A stretch of 64,000 nucleotides of DNA from Ga0077555 sp041397775 (GCA_041397775.1 JAWKWB010000013.1:1-64000); one strand, 5' to 3'. Numbered from the stretch's first letter, positions 7,771-17,355 are shown. Numbers and translations: made by a program. Notes: generated from the sequence alone by a model not told the origin.

Positions 7771-8637
7771 ATGATTGTGTGGCATCGAGGGGCGGCGCGC
7801 TGGCTCGTGGTGACGGCCGTCACGAGCGTTTTGCTCGGCGGCTGCGCGATTTTCGAGGAACGGTCCTATCCGCGGCATGGCTCCATCAAGGACGACCATC
7901 CCGAGGCCGGTCCCCCCAGGCGCAAGCGCCTGGTGGCCGCACGGCCGCAGCGTGACCATGCCGCGGTGGCGCGTCGCGATGCGATGGTGCCGCCCGATGC
8001 GCCGAAAGCACCGCGGGGGCAAGCGGAGGCCGTCGCGCCGCCAGCCGCATCGCCCGCGCCGGTGATCGCGGCTCCCGCACCCGTTGCTCCCGCACCGCAA
8101 GCCACGCCGAAAACGGTGGGCAGCGCCGTCGTGGTCGCCCCACCGCTGCCTGTCGCGCCGCCGCCTGCGCTGACGCCGCCACCAATGGCCCTGCCCGCTC
8201 CGACGGCGAAGCCTGCGCCGGTCCAGGAGAGGGCGGCCGAACCCAAACCGGAGGCCAAGCCGGAGCCCACGCCGCAGCAGAAGTCCGAGCCCTTGCGCGA
8301 GAGCAAGCTGACGACGGGCAGCCTGCCAGACCTCAATCCGCACGAGATGGCCCGGCGGGTGTTCGGCGATGGCCAGAGGCTCTTTGCCGACGGCAAGGTC
8401 ATGGAGGCGCGCCGCCGGTTCGTCTCGGTGCTCGGCGCGATGCCGGCGGAGGCGACGCTGGCGCTCGCGCGGTCGTTCGACAACCATTATCTCGCCCGCC
8501 TGCAGTCCAGCGACGGCGCGCCCGACACGTTGCGCGCGCTACAGCTCTATGGGCGCGCGGCGGAGCGTGGTGCGGAGGAGGCGCGTGCGGATCTGGCGCG
8601 GGTGCAGGCGACGTTCTCCAGTCCGCGCAAGAAATAG
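7771..8637 (+). CDS. Pro/Ala-rich lipoprotein with C-terminal Sel1/TPR-like segment
   Basis: A 288-residue protein. A hydrophobic N-terminus (WLVVTAVTSVLLGGC) ends in a plausible lipobox with Cys near residue 25. Then comes a stretch of about 130 residues very rich in Pro, Ala, Lys and Glu, likely an extended periplasmic spacer. The final 100 residues (from TTGSLPDLNPHEM) are helical, with a motif LQLYGRAAERGAEEARADLA resembling a single Sel1/TPR repeat. No named family is recognised. The ATG at 7771 has GAGGGTGAGCGGG before it; a GTG at 7756 is an alternative. It is convergent with mutY. Confidence 0.65.
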   Translation: MIVWHRGAARWLVVTAVTSVLLGGCAIFEERSYPRHGSIKDDHPEAGPPRRKRLVAARPQRDHAAVARRDAMVPPDAPKAPRGQAEAVAPPAASPAPVIAAPAPVAPAPQATPKTVGSAVVVAPPLPVAPPPALTPPPMALPAPTAKPAPVQERAAEPKPEAKPEPTPQQKSEPLRESKLTTGSLPDLNPHEMARRVFGDGQRLFADGKVMEARRRFVSVLGAMPAEATLALARSFDNHYLARLQSSDGAPDTLRALQLYGRAAERGAEEARADLARVQATFSSPRKK

Positions 8638-8681
8638 CGGGAACAGGCGACGTCCGGGGACTGCAGGGCGTTGCGGCCGCG

Positions 8682-9785
8682 TCAGTTCTCGGGCAGCGCG
8701 TGCGCGATGACCTTGCGCATGACGCTGGGCAGTGCCTCGGCGTGGAGGTCGCGGCGATGCACCCAGAGGCAGCGTTCCGGTTCGGCCCACAAATTGAGTG
8801 AGACATCGGCGCGCACCAGCGCACGATAGACGGCCAACTCCAGCTTGAAGTGGGTGAACGTGTGGCGCACCAGACCGGGCGAAAGCCACCAGTCGGCCTG
8901 CAGCGGCGCAGATTGCATTGCCGCCACGTCGCTCGAGGGCGCGTCCTCCCAGGGCGTCGAGGGGATTTCGAGCATGCCGCCGAGGAGACCGGCCTCGTGG
9001 CGGCGGCGCAGCAGGACGTAGCCGTCTTCACGCAAGGCCAGGTAGGCACGGCCGTATCGCGTCGGCCGTTCGGCCTGGACGGCGCGTGCGGGCAGCGTTT
9101 CGGCGATGCCGAGGGCAGCGGCCTCGCACTTCGTCTGCAGCGGGCACACGAGGCACGACGGTCGCTTCGGCGCGCAGATCGTGGCGCCGAGGTCCATCAT
9201 CGCCTGGGCGAAATCGCCGGCACGCCTGGTGGGCGTGAGCGCGGCCGCAAGACGCTTCAGCTCGGGCTTGGATTGCGGCAGGGGCTCGCGCACGGCGCGC
9301 AGCCGGGACACGACACGCTCGACGTTGCCATCGACAGGCGTCGCCTTTTCGCCGAAGGCGATGGAGGCGATCGCAGCGGCCGTGTAGGGGCCGATGCCGG
9401 GAAGCTCGAGAAGTGCCGCCTCGGTACCGGGAAACTGCCCGCCATGCTGTGCGACGACCGCCTTGGCGCAGGCGTGCAGATTGCGGGCGCGCGAGTAGTA
9501 GCCAAGGCCCGCCCATGCGGCGAGGATGGCGTTCAGGTCGGCGGCGGCGAGCGCTTGGACCGTGGGCCAGCGCAGCAGGAAGCGCTCGAAATAAGGAATG
9601 ACCGCCTTCACCGTCGTCTGCTGCAGCATGATCTCGGACAGCCAGACGCGGTAGGGATCAGGTGTTGCCCCAGGGGCATAGCGCCAGGGCAAGTCGCGCC
9701 GCTCGCTGTCGTACCAAGCGAGCAACAGGCGCGCGACACTTTGTGCCGGCTTCGACTTTTGTTGCTTGAGCGCCACGGCTGTCAT
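8682..9785 (-). CDS. mutY: A/G-specific adenine DNA glycosylase MutY
   Basis: A 367-residue base-excision repair enzyme that removes adenine paired with 8-oxoguanine. It has the motif SEIMLQQTTV with the catalytic Glu, the helix-hairpin-helix LPGIGPYTAAAIASIAF, and the catalytic Asp shortly after (ATPVDGNVERV). The four-cysteine [4Fe-4S] loop follows with spacing C-x6-C-x2-C-x5-C (CAPKRPSCLVCPLQTKC). The C-terminal NUDIX-like domain recognises 8-oxoG. I place the start at 9785 (MTAVALKQQ) because GGGGGA precedes it; an ATG at 9815 adds ten residues. It diverges from the DUF721 gene with a 38-bp gap. Confidence 0.93.
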   Translation of the reverse strand: MTAVALKQQKSKPAQSVARLLLAWYDSERRDLPWRYAPGATPDPYRVWLSEIMLQQTTVKAVIPYFERFLLRWPTVQALAAADLNAILAAWAGLGYYSRARNLHACAKAVVAQHGGQFPGTEAALLELPGIGPYTAAAIASIAFGEKATPVDGNVERVVSRLRAVREPLPQSKPELKRLAAALTPTRRAGDFAQAMMDLGATICAPKRPSCLVCPLQTKCEAAALGIAETLPARAVQAERPTRYGRAYLALREDGYVLLRRRHEAGLLGGMLEIPSTPWEDAPSSDVAAMQSAPLQADWWLSPGLVRHTFTHFKLELAVYRALVRADVSLNLWAEPERCLWVHRRDLHAEALPSVMRKVIAHALPEN

Positions 9786-9823
9786 CGGGTCCCCCGTCGA
9801 GCGCAGGCGAATCACTTCAGGCC

Positions 9824-10483
9824 ATGTTAGATGTGCGCGATGCCGACGGAAGCGCCGGCAAAGCCTTGAACAGGCGATATATGCAGAAATCTCGTGACAT
9901 CAGTGGAACGCCGCGGACGGCGGGGCCCCGCGGGAGCGCCAAGGCCGCTCCGCGCCGGAACAGCTTCGGCGTCAAGTCGTTGAGCAGCTTCGTGCCGTCG
10001 CTGACGCGCAAGGCATTCGAGCGCTACGGCTTTTCCGCCGCGGTCCTGATCACGGAATGGGCGGAGATCGTCGGTCAGGACCTGGCCGTGGCGACGTCGC
10101 CGGAGCGCCTGCGCTGGCCGAAGCTGCCACCGGGTGCGGGGGCCGTGGAGGATGCAGAGCAAGGGCGGCCGGGGGCCACGCTGTTCCTCAAGGTCGAGCA
10201 GGGCAAGGCGCTCGACATCCAGTATCGCTCCCGCCAGATCGTCGAACGCATCAACGCCTATTTCGGCTATCGGGCCGTGGCGGACTTGCGCATCGTGCAG
10301 GTGCCGATGCTCGGTGATGCCAATGGCCGCATGCGCACCCCACCTCCCACGCTCGGCACCCTGCCCAAAGCCGGACCGCCGCCCGCCGAGGTGCTGGAGG
10401 TGAAGGATCCCGAGCTGCGCGCTGCGCTCGAGCGCATGGCAAGCGGGCTGCAGCAGCGGTCGCTGACGCGCAGCCGCGGCTGA
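9824..10483 (+). CDS. DUF721 (DciA-like) protein
   Basis: A 219-residue basic protein. The central region, from LSSFVPSLTRKAFERYGF through LITEWAEIVGQDLA and on to RQIVERINAYFGYRAV, is the DUF721 domain. DUF721 proteins include DciA, the helicase-loading partner of DnaB in bacteria lacking DnaC. Alphaproteobacterial members have this N-terminal domain followed by a variable tail, as here. The start may be ATG 9824 or the second ATG at 9881 (MQKSRDIS), and the sequence does not decide. The mutY-DUF721-dsbA-smc order is common in Hyphomicrobiales. Confidence 0.8.
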   Translation: MLDVRDADGSAGKALNRRYMQKSRDISGTPRTAGPRGSAKAAPRRNSFGVKSLSSFVPSLTRKAFERYGFSAAVLITEWAEIVGQDLAVATSPERLRWPKLPPGAGAVEDAEQGRPGATLFLKVEQGKALDIQYRSRQIVERINAYFGYRAVADLRIVQVPMLGDANGRMRTPPPTLGTLPKAGPPPAEVLEVKDPELRAALERMASGLQQRSLTRSRG

Positions 10484-10651
10484 TCGCTACGCCGCGCACA
10501 CGCGTTCGTGAAGCGTCCTGTCGCCGTCGAGATCCCGTGTTCAGCAGGGGTTCAACGAGAATTTGTCTTAATCCGGGTCGATTGACATGCTAGGCGGACA
10601 ACACGCCCGGCCTGCCGGTGCCACCGCGCGAGAAACAGAGACGCTGAACCG

Positions 10652-11335
10652 ATGACCAACAAGATGCCGATCGCTATTCAACTGACCCGCCGCGCCGCCG
10701 TCGGGAGCGCACTGGCTGCGTCCATCGTCGCGCTTTCGGGAGCGTCCGCGTTCGCGCAGAAGGCTGGCGGCGGGAAGACCGTTCCCGTCGATGCATTGAT
10801 GAAGCCGGGCAGCCTTCCGGATATCGTCGTGGGCAAGGCCGACGCTCCCATCACGATCGTCGAATATGCGTCGATGACGTGCGGGCACTGCGCGCACTTC
10901 CACAACACGGTCTTCCCCGAACTCAAGACCAAGTACATCGACATCGGCAAGGTGCGGCTGATCATGCGGGAATTCCCGCTCGACAACCTCGCGGCCGCTG
11001 CCTCGATGCTGACGCGCTGCGCGGGTGGCGACAAGACGCAAAGCCTGATCAAGAAATTCTTCGCGGACCAGGAAAGCTGGGCTTTCGTGCGCGGAAATCC
11101 GCTGCCGGCCCTGCTCAAGGTCGCCGAAAGCGAGGGAATGACGAAGGAGCAGTTCGACAAGTGCCTCACCGACCAGAAGCTCCTGGACGGCCTCACCGAA
11201 GGGCGTGACAAGGCCAGCAAGGAGTTCGGCGTGAACTCGACGCCGACGTTCTTCATCAACGGCCATCGCATGGAAGAGCGGTCCGACCAGATCGCCGGCT
11301 TCGACAAGGCGCTCGAGCCGCTGCTGAAGAAGTGA
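10652..11335 (+). CDS. DsbA-family thiol:disulfide oxidoreductase, exported
   Basis: A 227-residue thioredoxin-fold protein with the active site CGHC in MTCGHCAHFHN at about residue 75. The N-terminus has a twin Arg before a hydrophobic run (TRRAAVGSALAASIVALSG), so export by Sec or Tat is possible. After the CxxC come the helical insertion (LPALLKVAESEGMTKEQF) and the cis-Pro loop STPTFFINGH that marks DsbA-like oxidoreductases. It is expected to oxidise or isomerise periplasmic cysteines. The stop TGA (11333-11335) shares its last base with the ATG of a second DsbA-type gene, so the two are coupled. Confidence 0.9.
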   Translation: MTNKMPIAIQLTRRAAVGSALAASIVALSGASAFAQKAGGGKTVPVDALMKPGSLPDIVVGKADAPITIVEYASMTCGHCAHFHNTVFPELKTKYIDIGKVRLIMREFPLDNLAAAASMLTRCAGGDKTQSLIKKFFADQESWAFVRGNPLPALLKVAESEGMTKEQFDKCLTDQKLLDGLTEGRDKASKEFGVNSTPTFFINGHRMEERSDQIAGFDKALEPLLKK

Positions 11336-12129
11336 TGCGAGGGCTGACCGGTACATTCAGGCGTGTTGCGGCGGCGCTTGCCCTGGCGCTGTCGGCGGCG
11401 GGGTGTGCCGGTGAGGGGACGGCCCTGATCGGTGGTCCGGGTGGCGCGACGACGGCCTCGGTGGAGCCGGGCGCTTCGGTCGCCGCGGCGCCGGCGCAGA
11501 AGGCGGCGTTCAATCCCTTCAGCACGGACAGCGAAGCGAGCCACCCCGCGCGGGAAGTACTCCAGAACCCGTCCCGTGACGAGGTGATGAAGACGGGCTC
11601 TATCCCGGAGTTCTCGATTGGCCGGGCGGACGCGCCCGTCACCATCATCAAGTATATGTCGTTGACCTGTCCGTATTGCCGCAAGTTTCATGCTGAGGTC
11701 TTTCCTGTCCTGAAGCGCGAATACATCGACAAGGGACTAGTGCGCTTCGTGTTTCGCGAGTTTCCGATCGGAAAGACGAGCGGTGCGGCGACGATTGCTT
11801 TGCGATGCGCGCCGCAGTCCAAGTATCTCGAGCTTTATGGGGCCTTTCTACAGCGGCAATCGCACTGGGTGAGCCAAGAGGTGCGGCTCGATGCCATCCA
11901 CAAGGTCGTACAACAGGTGGGGATGACGCGGGCTCAGCTCGATGCATGCATGCAGAATCAAGGCATGATCGACGGCCTGAAATGGGTGAAGGAGCGGGGC
12001 CGCAAGCTCGGCGTGATCGGTACTCCAAACTTCTTCGTCGAGAACCGTCTCGTGAAGAAGGTGATGGACATGGCCGACATCCGGGCGATGGTCGACCCGC
12101 TGCTCGCCGGACGGGTGGCGCGTCGCTGA
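11335..12129 (+). CDS. Second DsbA-family protein, probable lipoprotein
   Basis: A 264-residue protein with the active site CPYC in SLTCPYCRKFHAEVF and the cis-Pro loop GTPNFFVEN. The N-terminus, MRGLTGTFRRVAAALALALS followed by AAGC, looks like a lipoprotein signal, though the residue three before the Cys is Ala where Leu is usual. A linker of about 60 residues rich in Ala, Gly and Ser then separates the putative anchor from the thioredoxin fold. It starts at the last base of the preceding dsbA stop (TGATG). The CPYC centre, unlike the CGHC of its neighbour, suggests a different redox potential or partner. Confidence 0.85.
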   Translation: MRGLTGTFRRVAAALALALSAAGCAGEGTALIGGPGGATTASVEPGASVAAAPAQKAAFNPFSTDSEASHPAREVLQNPSRDEVMKTGSIPEFSIGRADAPVTIIKYMSLTCPYCRKFHAEVFPVLKREYIDKGLVRFVFREFPIGKTSGAATIALRCAPQSKYLELYGAFLQRQSHWVSQEVRLDAIHKVVQQVGMTRAQLDACMQNQGMIDGLKWVKERGRKLGVIGTPNFFVENRLVKKVMDMADIRAMVDPLLAGRVARR

Positions 12130-12213
12130 GCGACCGATCGAGCTTCAGCGGCGGCGTCGCAGCTCCGGTCGCGGGTGCGCGGGCCCGTCAGACCTGGCAG
12201 GGATAGCTGGCGC

Positions 12214-15200
12214 ATGCACATCAACCGGTTGCGGTTGCTCGGCTTCAAATCGTTCCTCGAGCCCACGGAGCTCGTGATCGAGCGCGGCCTGACGGGTGTC
12301 GTCGGGCCGAACGGCTGTGGCAAGTCGAACCTGCTGGAAGCGCTCCGCTGGGTGATGGGCGAGACGTCCTACAAGTCCATGCGCGCCTCCAGCATGGAGG
12401 ACGTGATCTTCGCCGGCTCCACCACGCGGCCGGCGCGCAATTCCGCGGAAGTCACCATCTTCATCGACAATTCCGCGCGCACGGCGCCAGCCGATTTCAA
12501 CGACAGCGACATCCTGGAGGTCACGCGGCGCATCGAGCGCGACATGGGCTCGGCCTATCGCATCAACAGCCGCGACGCCCGCGCGCGCGACGTGAAGATC
12601 CTGTTCGAGGACGCGGCCACCGGCGCCCGATCGCCGGCGCTCGTGCGGCAGGGCCAGATCGGCGAGATCGTCAATTCGAAGCCCGAGCAGCGCCGGCGCA
12701 TCCTCGAAGACGCGGCCGGCGTGGCGGGATTGCATTCGCGGCGGCACGAGGCGGAGCTGCGGCTCAAGGCGGCGGAGGCCAATCTCGAACGCCTCAACGA
12801 CGTGCTCGGCGGGCTGTCGAGCCAGATCGAGAGCCTGAAGCGCCAGGCGCGGCATGCGCGACGCTACCGCGAACTGTCGGGCGAAATCCGCAAGGCGGAA
12901 GCGCTGCACGCGCATCTGACGTGGTCGGCGATGCAGGCCGAGGTCGCATCGGCCGAAGGCGCCGTCTCCGAGGTGCTGACCACGCTCGCCGAGGTCACGG
13001 CCAGCGAAGCGCAGGCCGTCGTCGCCGAGGCGGAGCGGGCCGAGGTCCTGCCGGCGCTGCGCGACGAGGAGGCCAAGCGCGGCGCGATCCTGGCGCGCGT
13101 GAAGATCGAGCAGGAGAGCTTCGAGAAGGAAGCCGAGCGGCTGGCGGCGCGGCAACGTGAACTCAATGCCCGTGCCGACCAGTTGCGCCGCGACGCAGCC
13201 CGCGAGGAGGCGTTGGTCGCAGAAGCACGCGAGCTTCTCGAGCGGCTGGTGGCGGAAGCCGAGGCGCTGCTGCAGCGCGACACCGAGCAGGAAAGCGTCG
13301 AGGACGAGGCGCGCGACGGCCTGACACGGGTCGAGACAGAACTGCAGAACGCCGAGCGGCAACTGGCCGACGTGACGCGGCGCGCCTTCGAGGCACGGGC
13401 CCGGCGCAAGAGCCTGGAGAGCGCCAAGACGGAGCTGACGGGGGAAACGGAGAAGCTGGCGCGCCAGCTCGCCGGGCTCGAAACGCAGAAGCGCGAGATC
13501 GTCGCGCGGGCGCCCGATGCGCGCAAGCTCGCGGAAACGACGGATCGCGGCACGGCGCTGGTGGCCGAAATCTCTGAAATCGAGGTGCAGGCGATCGCGG
13601 CGGAAGAGAAGGCCGAGGAACTGGCGGCGGAAGCACAGTCGCGCCGGTCGGCCGCCGAGGTGCAGCGGTTCAAGGCCGCGCAGCTCGCCACCGAGGTCGA
13701 GACGCTGGCCAAGCTGTTGAAGCCGATCCGTGAGGACGGGCTGCCACCCGTGGTCGACCAGATTCGCGTCGCGTCCGGCTTCGAGATGGCGCTGGGCGCT
13801 GCCATGGGCGACGACCTCGACGCCCCCATTTCGGAGGAGGCGGGCGCGCACTGGCGGCGCATCGACATGGGGCTAGACGATCCCGAGCTTCCCGAGGGGA
13901 TCGAGCCGCTCGCGACCTACGTGGAGGCGCCGGCGGAGCTGGCGCGCCGGCTGCGACAAATCGGCGTGGTGTCGCGGGATGCGGGGCGGCGCCTGCAATT
14001 GATGCTGAAGCCCGGCCAGCGCCTGGTTTCGACGGAGGGCGATCTGTGGCGATGGGACGGCTTCGTCAGCGCTGCCGATGCGCCGACGCCGGCGGCCCTG
14101 CGCCTGGCCGAGCGCAATCGTCTCGGTGACACCGAGCGCCGCGAGGCTGAGGCCCGCCGCGCGGCGGAAGACCTGCTGTCGGCGGAGCGGACGGCGACCG
14201 AAATGCACCGCATCGCGGAGGCCGAGGAGCGGCGGCTGCGGCAATTGTGGCGCGAGCGCCAGTCGGAGCTGGCGCGCGTGCGCGAGCTGCTGACGGTGAT
14301 CGAGCGGCAGGCACGCGAGACGGAAGCCAAGCTCGCTGCCTTGGAAGAAGGCCGCACGCGTACCGAGGATGGCTTGCAGACGGCCCACGAGCGGCTGGCG
14401 GAGGTGACCGCCGCCATCGAGATCATGGCCGATGACGAGAACGTCGAGGCGGACCTTCTGGAGGCCGAGGAGCGGACGCGGTCGTTCCGGACGAAGGCCG
14501 GCGAGCAGCGCGCGGCCCTGAACAATCTGGAGCGAGAGCGCGGGCTGAGGGCCGAGCGCTACAAGACGGTGAAGGCCGAGCACGAGCGCTGGTCGTCGCG
14601 GGGGGCGGGGGCGGATGCGCAGATCGCGTCGCTGCGCGAGCGCCTCGCGGAGGCGGAAACCGAGCTCGAAACGCTGGCGGATCTGCCGACGCTTCTCGAC
14701 GAGCGCCGGGCGCTGATCCTCGATCAGCTGGTGGAGGCGGAGCAGGAACGGCAGCGGGCGGCCGACGTGCTGGCGGCGGCCGATACGGCCTTCCGGGAGG
14801 CACAGCAGTTGCTGCGTCGCCTTCAGGGCGAAGTCGGCGCGGCGCGCGAGGCGCGGGCGCGTACGGAGACGCAGCTCGAGGCGGCACGCGCAAAGCGCGC
14901 CGAGGAGCTGCGTCGCATCCAGGAGGCTCTTTCGACCTCTCCCGAAGAGTGTCTGCGGATGGCCGAACGGCAGGCGGACGCGCCCTTGCCGGCATTGGCG
15001 GACGTGGACAAGGATCTCTCCCGCCTCAAGGCGGAGCGCGAGCGGCTCGGCGGTGTCAATCTGCAGGCAGAGGACGAGCTGGCACAGCTCAACGACCAGC
15101 ATGCGCAGATGGACCTCGAGCGGCTCGACGTGGAGGGCGCGATCGGCAAGCTGCGTGGGGCGATCGGCCAGTTGAACCGCGAGGCGCGGTCACGGCTCAG

Positions 15201-15702
15201 GTCCGCATTCGAAACGGTCGACGGGCACTTCCAGCGCTTGTTCACGACGCTGTTCGGCGGTGGCGAAGCGCGGCTCGAAATGGTCGAGAGCGAAGAAGAC
15301 CCCTTGGAGGGCGGGCTCGAGATCATCGCCAAGCCGCCCGGCAAGAAACCTGCGACGCTGTCGCTGCTATCGGGTGGCGAGCAGACGCTCACGGCGTTGT
15401 CGCTGATCTTCGCGGTGTTCCTGACCAACCCGTCGCCGATCTGCGTTCTGGACGAGGTCGATGCGCCCTTGGACGATGCCAACGTCGATCGCTTCAGCAC
15501 CTTGATGGAGCGCATGGCCGCCGAGACGGCCACGCGCTTCCTGGTCATTACGCATCATCCCATGACGATGGCGCGCATGGATCGTCTGTTCGGCGTGACG
15601 ATGGCGGAGAAGGGCGTTTCACAGCTCGTCTCGGTCGACCTCGCCACGGCTGAAAAGATCATCGAGAGCTTCCCCGCAGCCGAAGATCTTGGAGCTGCTT
15701 GA
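12214..15702 (+). CDS. smc: Chromosome segregation ATPase Smc
   Basis: A 1162-residue SMC protein. The Walker A motif GPNGCGKS is at residues 31-38. Two long coiled coils flank a hinge around GFEMALGAAMGDDLDA. The signature motif LSGGEQ is at 1052-1057 and Walker B VLDEVD ends at residue 1083, followed by the D-loop PLDDAN. SMC dimers with ScpA/ScpB organise and segregate the chromosome; scpA/scpB are not in the window. The start is set at ATG 12214 (MHINRLRLLGFKSF), the standard SMC beginning, and not at the upstream GTG at 12175. Its last 44 bp overlap the convergent FGE-like gene. Confidence 0.95.
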   Translation: MHINRLRLLGFKSFLEPTELVIERGLTGVVGPNGCGKSNLLEALRWVMGETSYKSMRASSMEDVIFAGSTTRPARNSAEVTIFIDNSARTAPADFNDSDILEVTRRIERDMGSAYRINSRDARARDVKILFEDAATGARSPALVRQGQIGEIVNSKPEQRRRILEDAAGVAGLHSRRHEAELRLKAAEANLERLNDVLGGLSSQIESLKRQARHARRYRELSGEIRKAEALHAHLTWSAMQAEVASAEGAVSEVLTTLAEVTASEAQAVVAEAERAEVLPALRDEEAKRGAILARVKIEQESFEKEAERLAARQRELNARADQLRRDAAREEALVAEARELLERLVAEAEALLQRDTEQESVEDEARDGLTRVETELQNAERQLADVTRRAFEARARRKSLESAKTELTGETEKLARQLAGLETQKREIVARAPDARKLAETTDRGTALVAEISEIEVQAIAAEEKAEELAAEAQSRRSAAEVQRFKAAQLATEVETLAKLLKPIREDGLPPVVDQIRVASGFEMALGAAMGDDLDAPISEEAGAHWRRIDMGLDDPELPEGIEPLATYVEAPAELARRLRQIGVVSRDAGRRLQLMLKPGQRLVSTEGDLWRWDGFVSAADAPTPAALRLAERNRLGDTERREAEARRAAEDLLSAERTATEMHRIAEAEERRLRQLWRERQSELARVRELLTVIERQARETEAKLAALEEGRTRTEDGLQTAHERLAEVTAAIEIMADDENVEADLLEAEERTRSFRTKAGEQRAALNNLERERGLRAERYKTVKAEHERWSSRGAGADAQIASLRERLAEAETELETLADLPTLLDERRALILDQLVEAEQERQRAADVLAAADTAFREAQQLLRRLQGEVGAAREARARTETQLEAARAKRAEELRRIQEALSTSPEECLRMAERQADAPLPALADVDKDLSRLKAERERLGGVNLQAEDELAQLNDQHAQMDLERLDVEGAIGKLRGAIGQLNREARSRLRSAFETVDGHFQRLFTTLFGGGEARLEMVESEEDPLEGGLEIIAKPPGKKPATLSLLSGGEQTLTALSLIFAVFLTNPSPICVLDEVDAPLDDANVDRFSTLMERMAAETATRFLVITHHPMTMARMDRLFGVTMAEKGVSQLVSVDLATAEKIIESFPAAEDLGAA

Positions 15703-17182
15703 GCGTCTGGGTCGCGGTTTCCGCGTCCTGGCCCGCGGTCGTGTCCGGAGTCCTGGACGTAGCCGTTGCATCCTGCGTCCGGGCCTGGTTCGCCGTCGGG
15801 TCATCGTTGGTCACGGCTGCGGAAATGGCGTCGATCGGCTGCGCTTTGGGCTCGCCAGGCTTCTTGGGTGCTTCGGGATCGAGTTCGTACTCACGAACGA
15901 GACGGAAGCCGACGCCCGTTCCTGCCGCGCCACTCATGTGCGTCCAGCGTGCTGCGAGACGCAGGTAGACGGGGCTGTTGTACCAGCCGCCACCCTTCAT
16001 CACGAAATTCTTGCAGTCCTGCTGCGTCACTGCCTTGCCATCGTGGGCGCGGGTCGTGAGATCCGGGCTCCAGCAATCCTCGACCATTTCCCAGGCGTTG
16101 CCCGACATGTCGAAGATGCGTAGCGCGTTGGGGTAGAAGCGCCCGACTGGCGTCGTGCCGCGATATATCTCGCCGAAGTTCGCGTCGGTGATGTCGATGT
16201 CATTGCCCCAATGGAAGGGCCACGTGGCGCCGGCACGGGCGGCGTGCTCCCATTCCGATTCGGTGGGCAGCCGGTAGGCCTTCTTCGTCTTCTTGGACAG
16301 CCACTGCGCGTAGCCGAGTGCGTCGTCGCGGCCGATGCACACGGCAGGATGCTCGTCCGTCTGGTCGAAGCCGGTGTGCTCGAAGCCGAAGTCCTTGCGC
16401 CAGACACCATCGGCGAAGCAGCCCTGTGGGGCACTCTGCTCGGTCGCTGCCAGATACTCCTTGAATTCACCGCGCGTAATCTCGAAACGACCGATGTAGA
16501 AATAGCGGCGCATGACGATCTCGCGGGCGGGACCCTCGTGCTCGCGGAAGCCCAGTTCTTCCGGGCCGGCGCCGAGCGTGCTGGTTCCCTTCGGCACGAG
16601 CACCATGAGGGGGCAGGTCGGGCAATCACGGCCCGCGTTCCTGTTTTCCTTGCCGTTCTCGTCCTTTTCGGGCGTGAACTCGGATTCGCCCTCCTCGTTG
16701 CCGGCACCTTCCTCGCCTTCCAGGCCGGCCTTGCCACTGCGCTTCTTCTTGCCGTTGCCGCGGTTCTTGCCGTTCTTGGCCACGCCGGCGTGCATCTTGC
16801 CGCCTTTCAGGCCGATGTCGGCGCCGCCGATCTGGATGACGGCGTCCTCGCCATCCTCCTCTTCGCCGTCACCAGGGCCGGTCGAATCTTCGCCGGGCTT
16901 GCGGCCGTCGTTGGTGGCCATCGCCTCCCTGTTCTTCTTCTTGCGGGCGGCGGGTGAATGAGGGTTCTCGGTCGCAAATTGCGAGAAGAAGACGCTCTGA
17001 CCGGGATCGGTCGTCATCAGTATGTAGAGGAGGCCGCCCGCCAGGCACAAAATGCCACCGGCAGCATGTTTCCTGTAGGCCGCAAGTGCCGAACTCTCCG
17101 CGCCGATGATCAGACCGAACAGGCACGCAACGATGACGATTGCCAGCCAATCCACGAATACAAACGATGTCAAAATATCCAC
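15659..17182 (-). CDS. Membrane-anchored formylglycine-generating-enzyme-like (SUMF1) protein
   Basis: A 507-residue protein. Two membrane helices lie in the first 60 residues (WLAIVIVACLFGLIIGAES and GGILCLAGGLLYILM). A charged linker of about 110 residues rich in Gly, Glu and Lys follows, and then an FGE-sulfatase domain with FYIGRFEITRGEF, RLPTESEWEHAARAGA and DMSGNAWEMVEDCW. True formylglycine-generating enzymes need two Cys after the GGS/GGG motif; here the matching stretch GGGWYNSPVYLRLAARW has none. It is therefore more likely a structural or regulatory relative. A 45-residue Thr/Ala/Gln-rich tail follows. The start codon is GTG at 17182. The 3' end overlaps smc by 44 bp. Confidence 0.8.
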   Translation of the reverse strand: MDILTSFVFVDWLAIVIVACLFGLIIGAESSALAAYRKHAAGGILCLAGGLLYILMTTDPGQSVFFSQFATENPHSPAARKKKNREAMATNDGRKPGEDSTGPGDGEEEDGEDAVIQIGGADIGLKGGKMHAGVAKNGKNRGNGKKKRSGKAGLEGEEGAGNEEGESEFTPEKDENGKENRNAGRDCPTCPLMVLVPKGTSTLGAGPEELGFREHEGPAREIVMRRYFYIGRFEITRGEFKEYLAATEQSAPQGCFADGVWRKDFGFEHTGFDQTDEHPAVCIGRDDALGYAQWLSKKTKKAYRLPTESEWEHAARAGATWPFHWGNDIDITDANFGEIYRGTTPVGRFYPNALRIFDMSGNAWEMVEDCWSPDLTTRAHDGKAVTQQDCKNFVMKGGGWYNSPVYLRLAARWTHMSGAAGTGVGFRLVREYELDPEAPKKPGEPKAQPIDAISAAVTNDDPTANQARTQDATATSRTPDTTAGQDAETATQTLKQLQDLRLRGSSR

Positions 17183-17355
17183 TACGTCGCCCCCGCGAAA
17201 CGTAAATCGTGCCTCTTTTCAAGGTCCGGCGACCATGCAACGCATGCTGTTGAAACGGCGTTAATTCTCCAACATGAAAGCAGATTTTCATTCTACGGAT
17301 CGCGGCTGCGCGCTTTCGCCACTCCGTCCGAAGTGGGGCAGCCTCGCCCCATTTC

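Noticed and set aside
12145..13851. 568-residue antisense frame over smc
   Set aside because: Composition is typical of an antisense shadow in high-GC coding DNA, and smc is certain.
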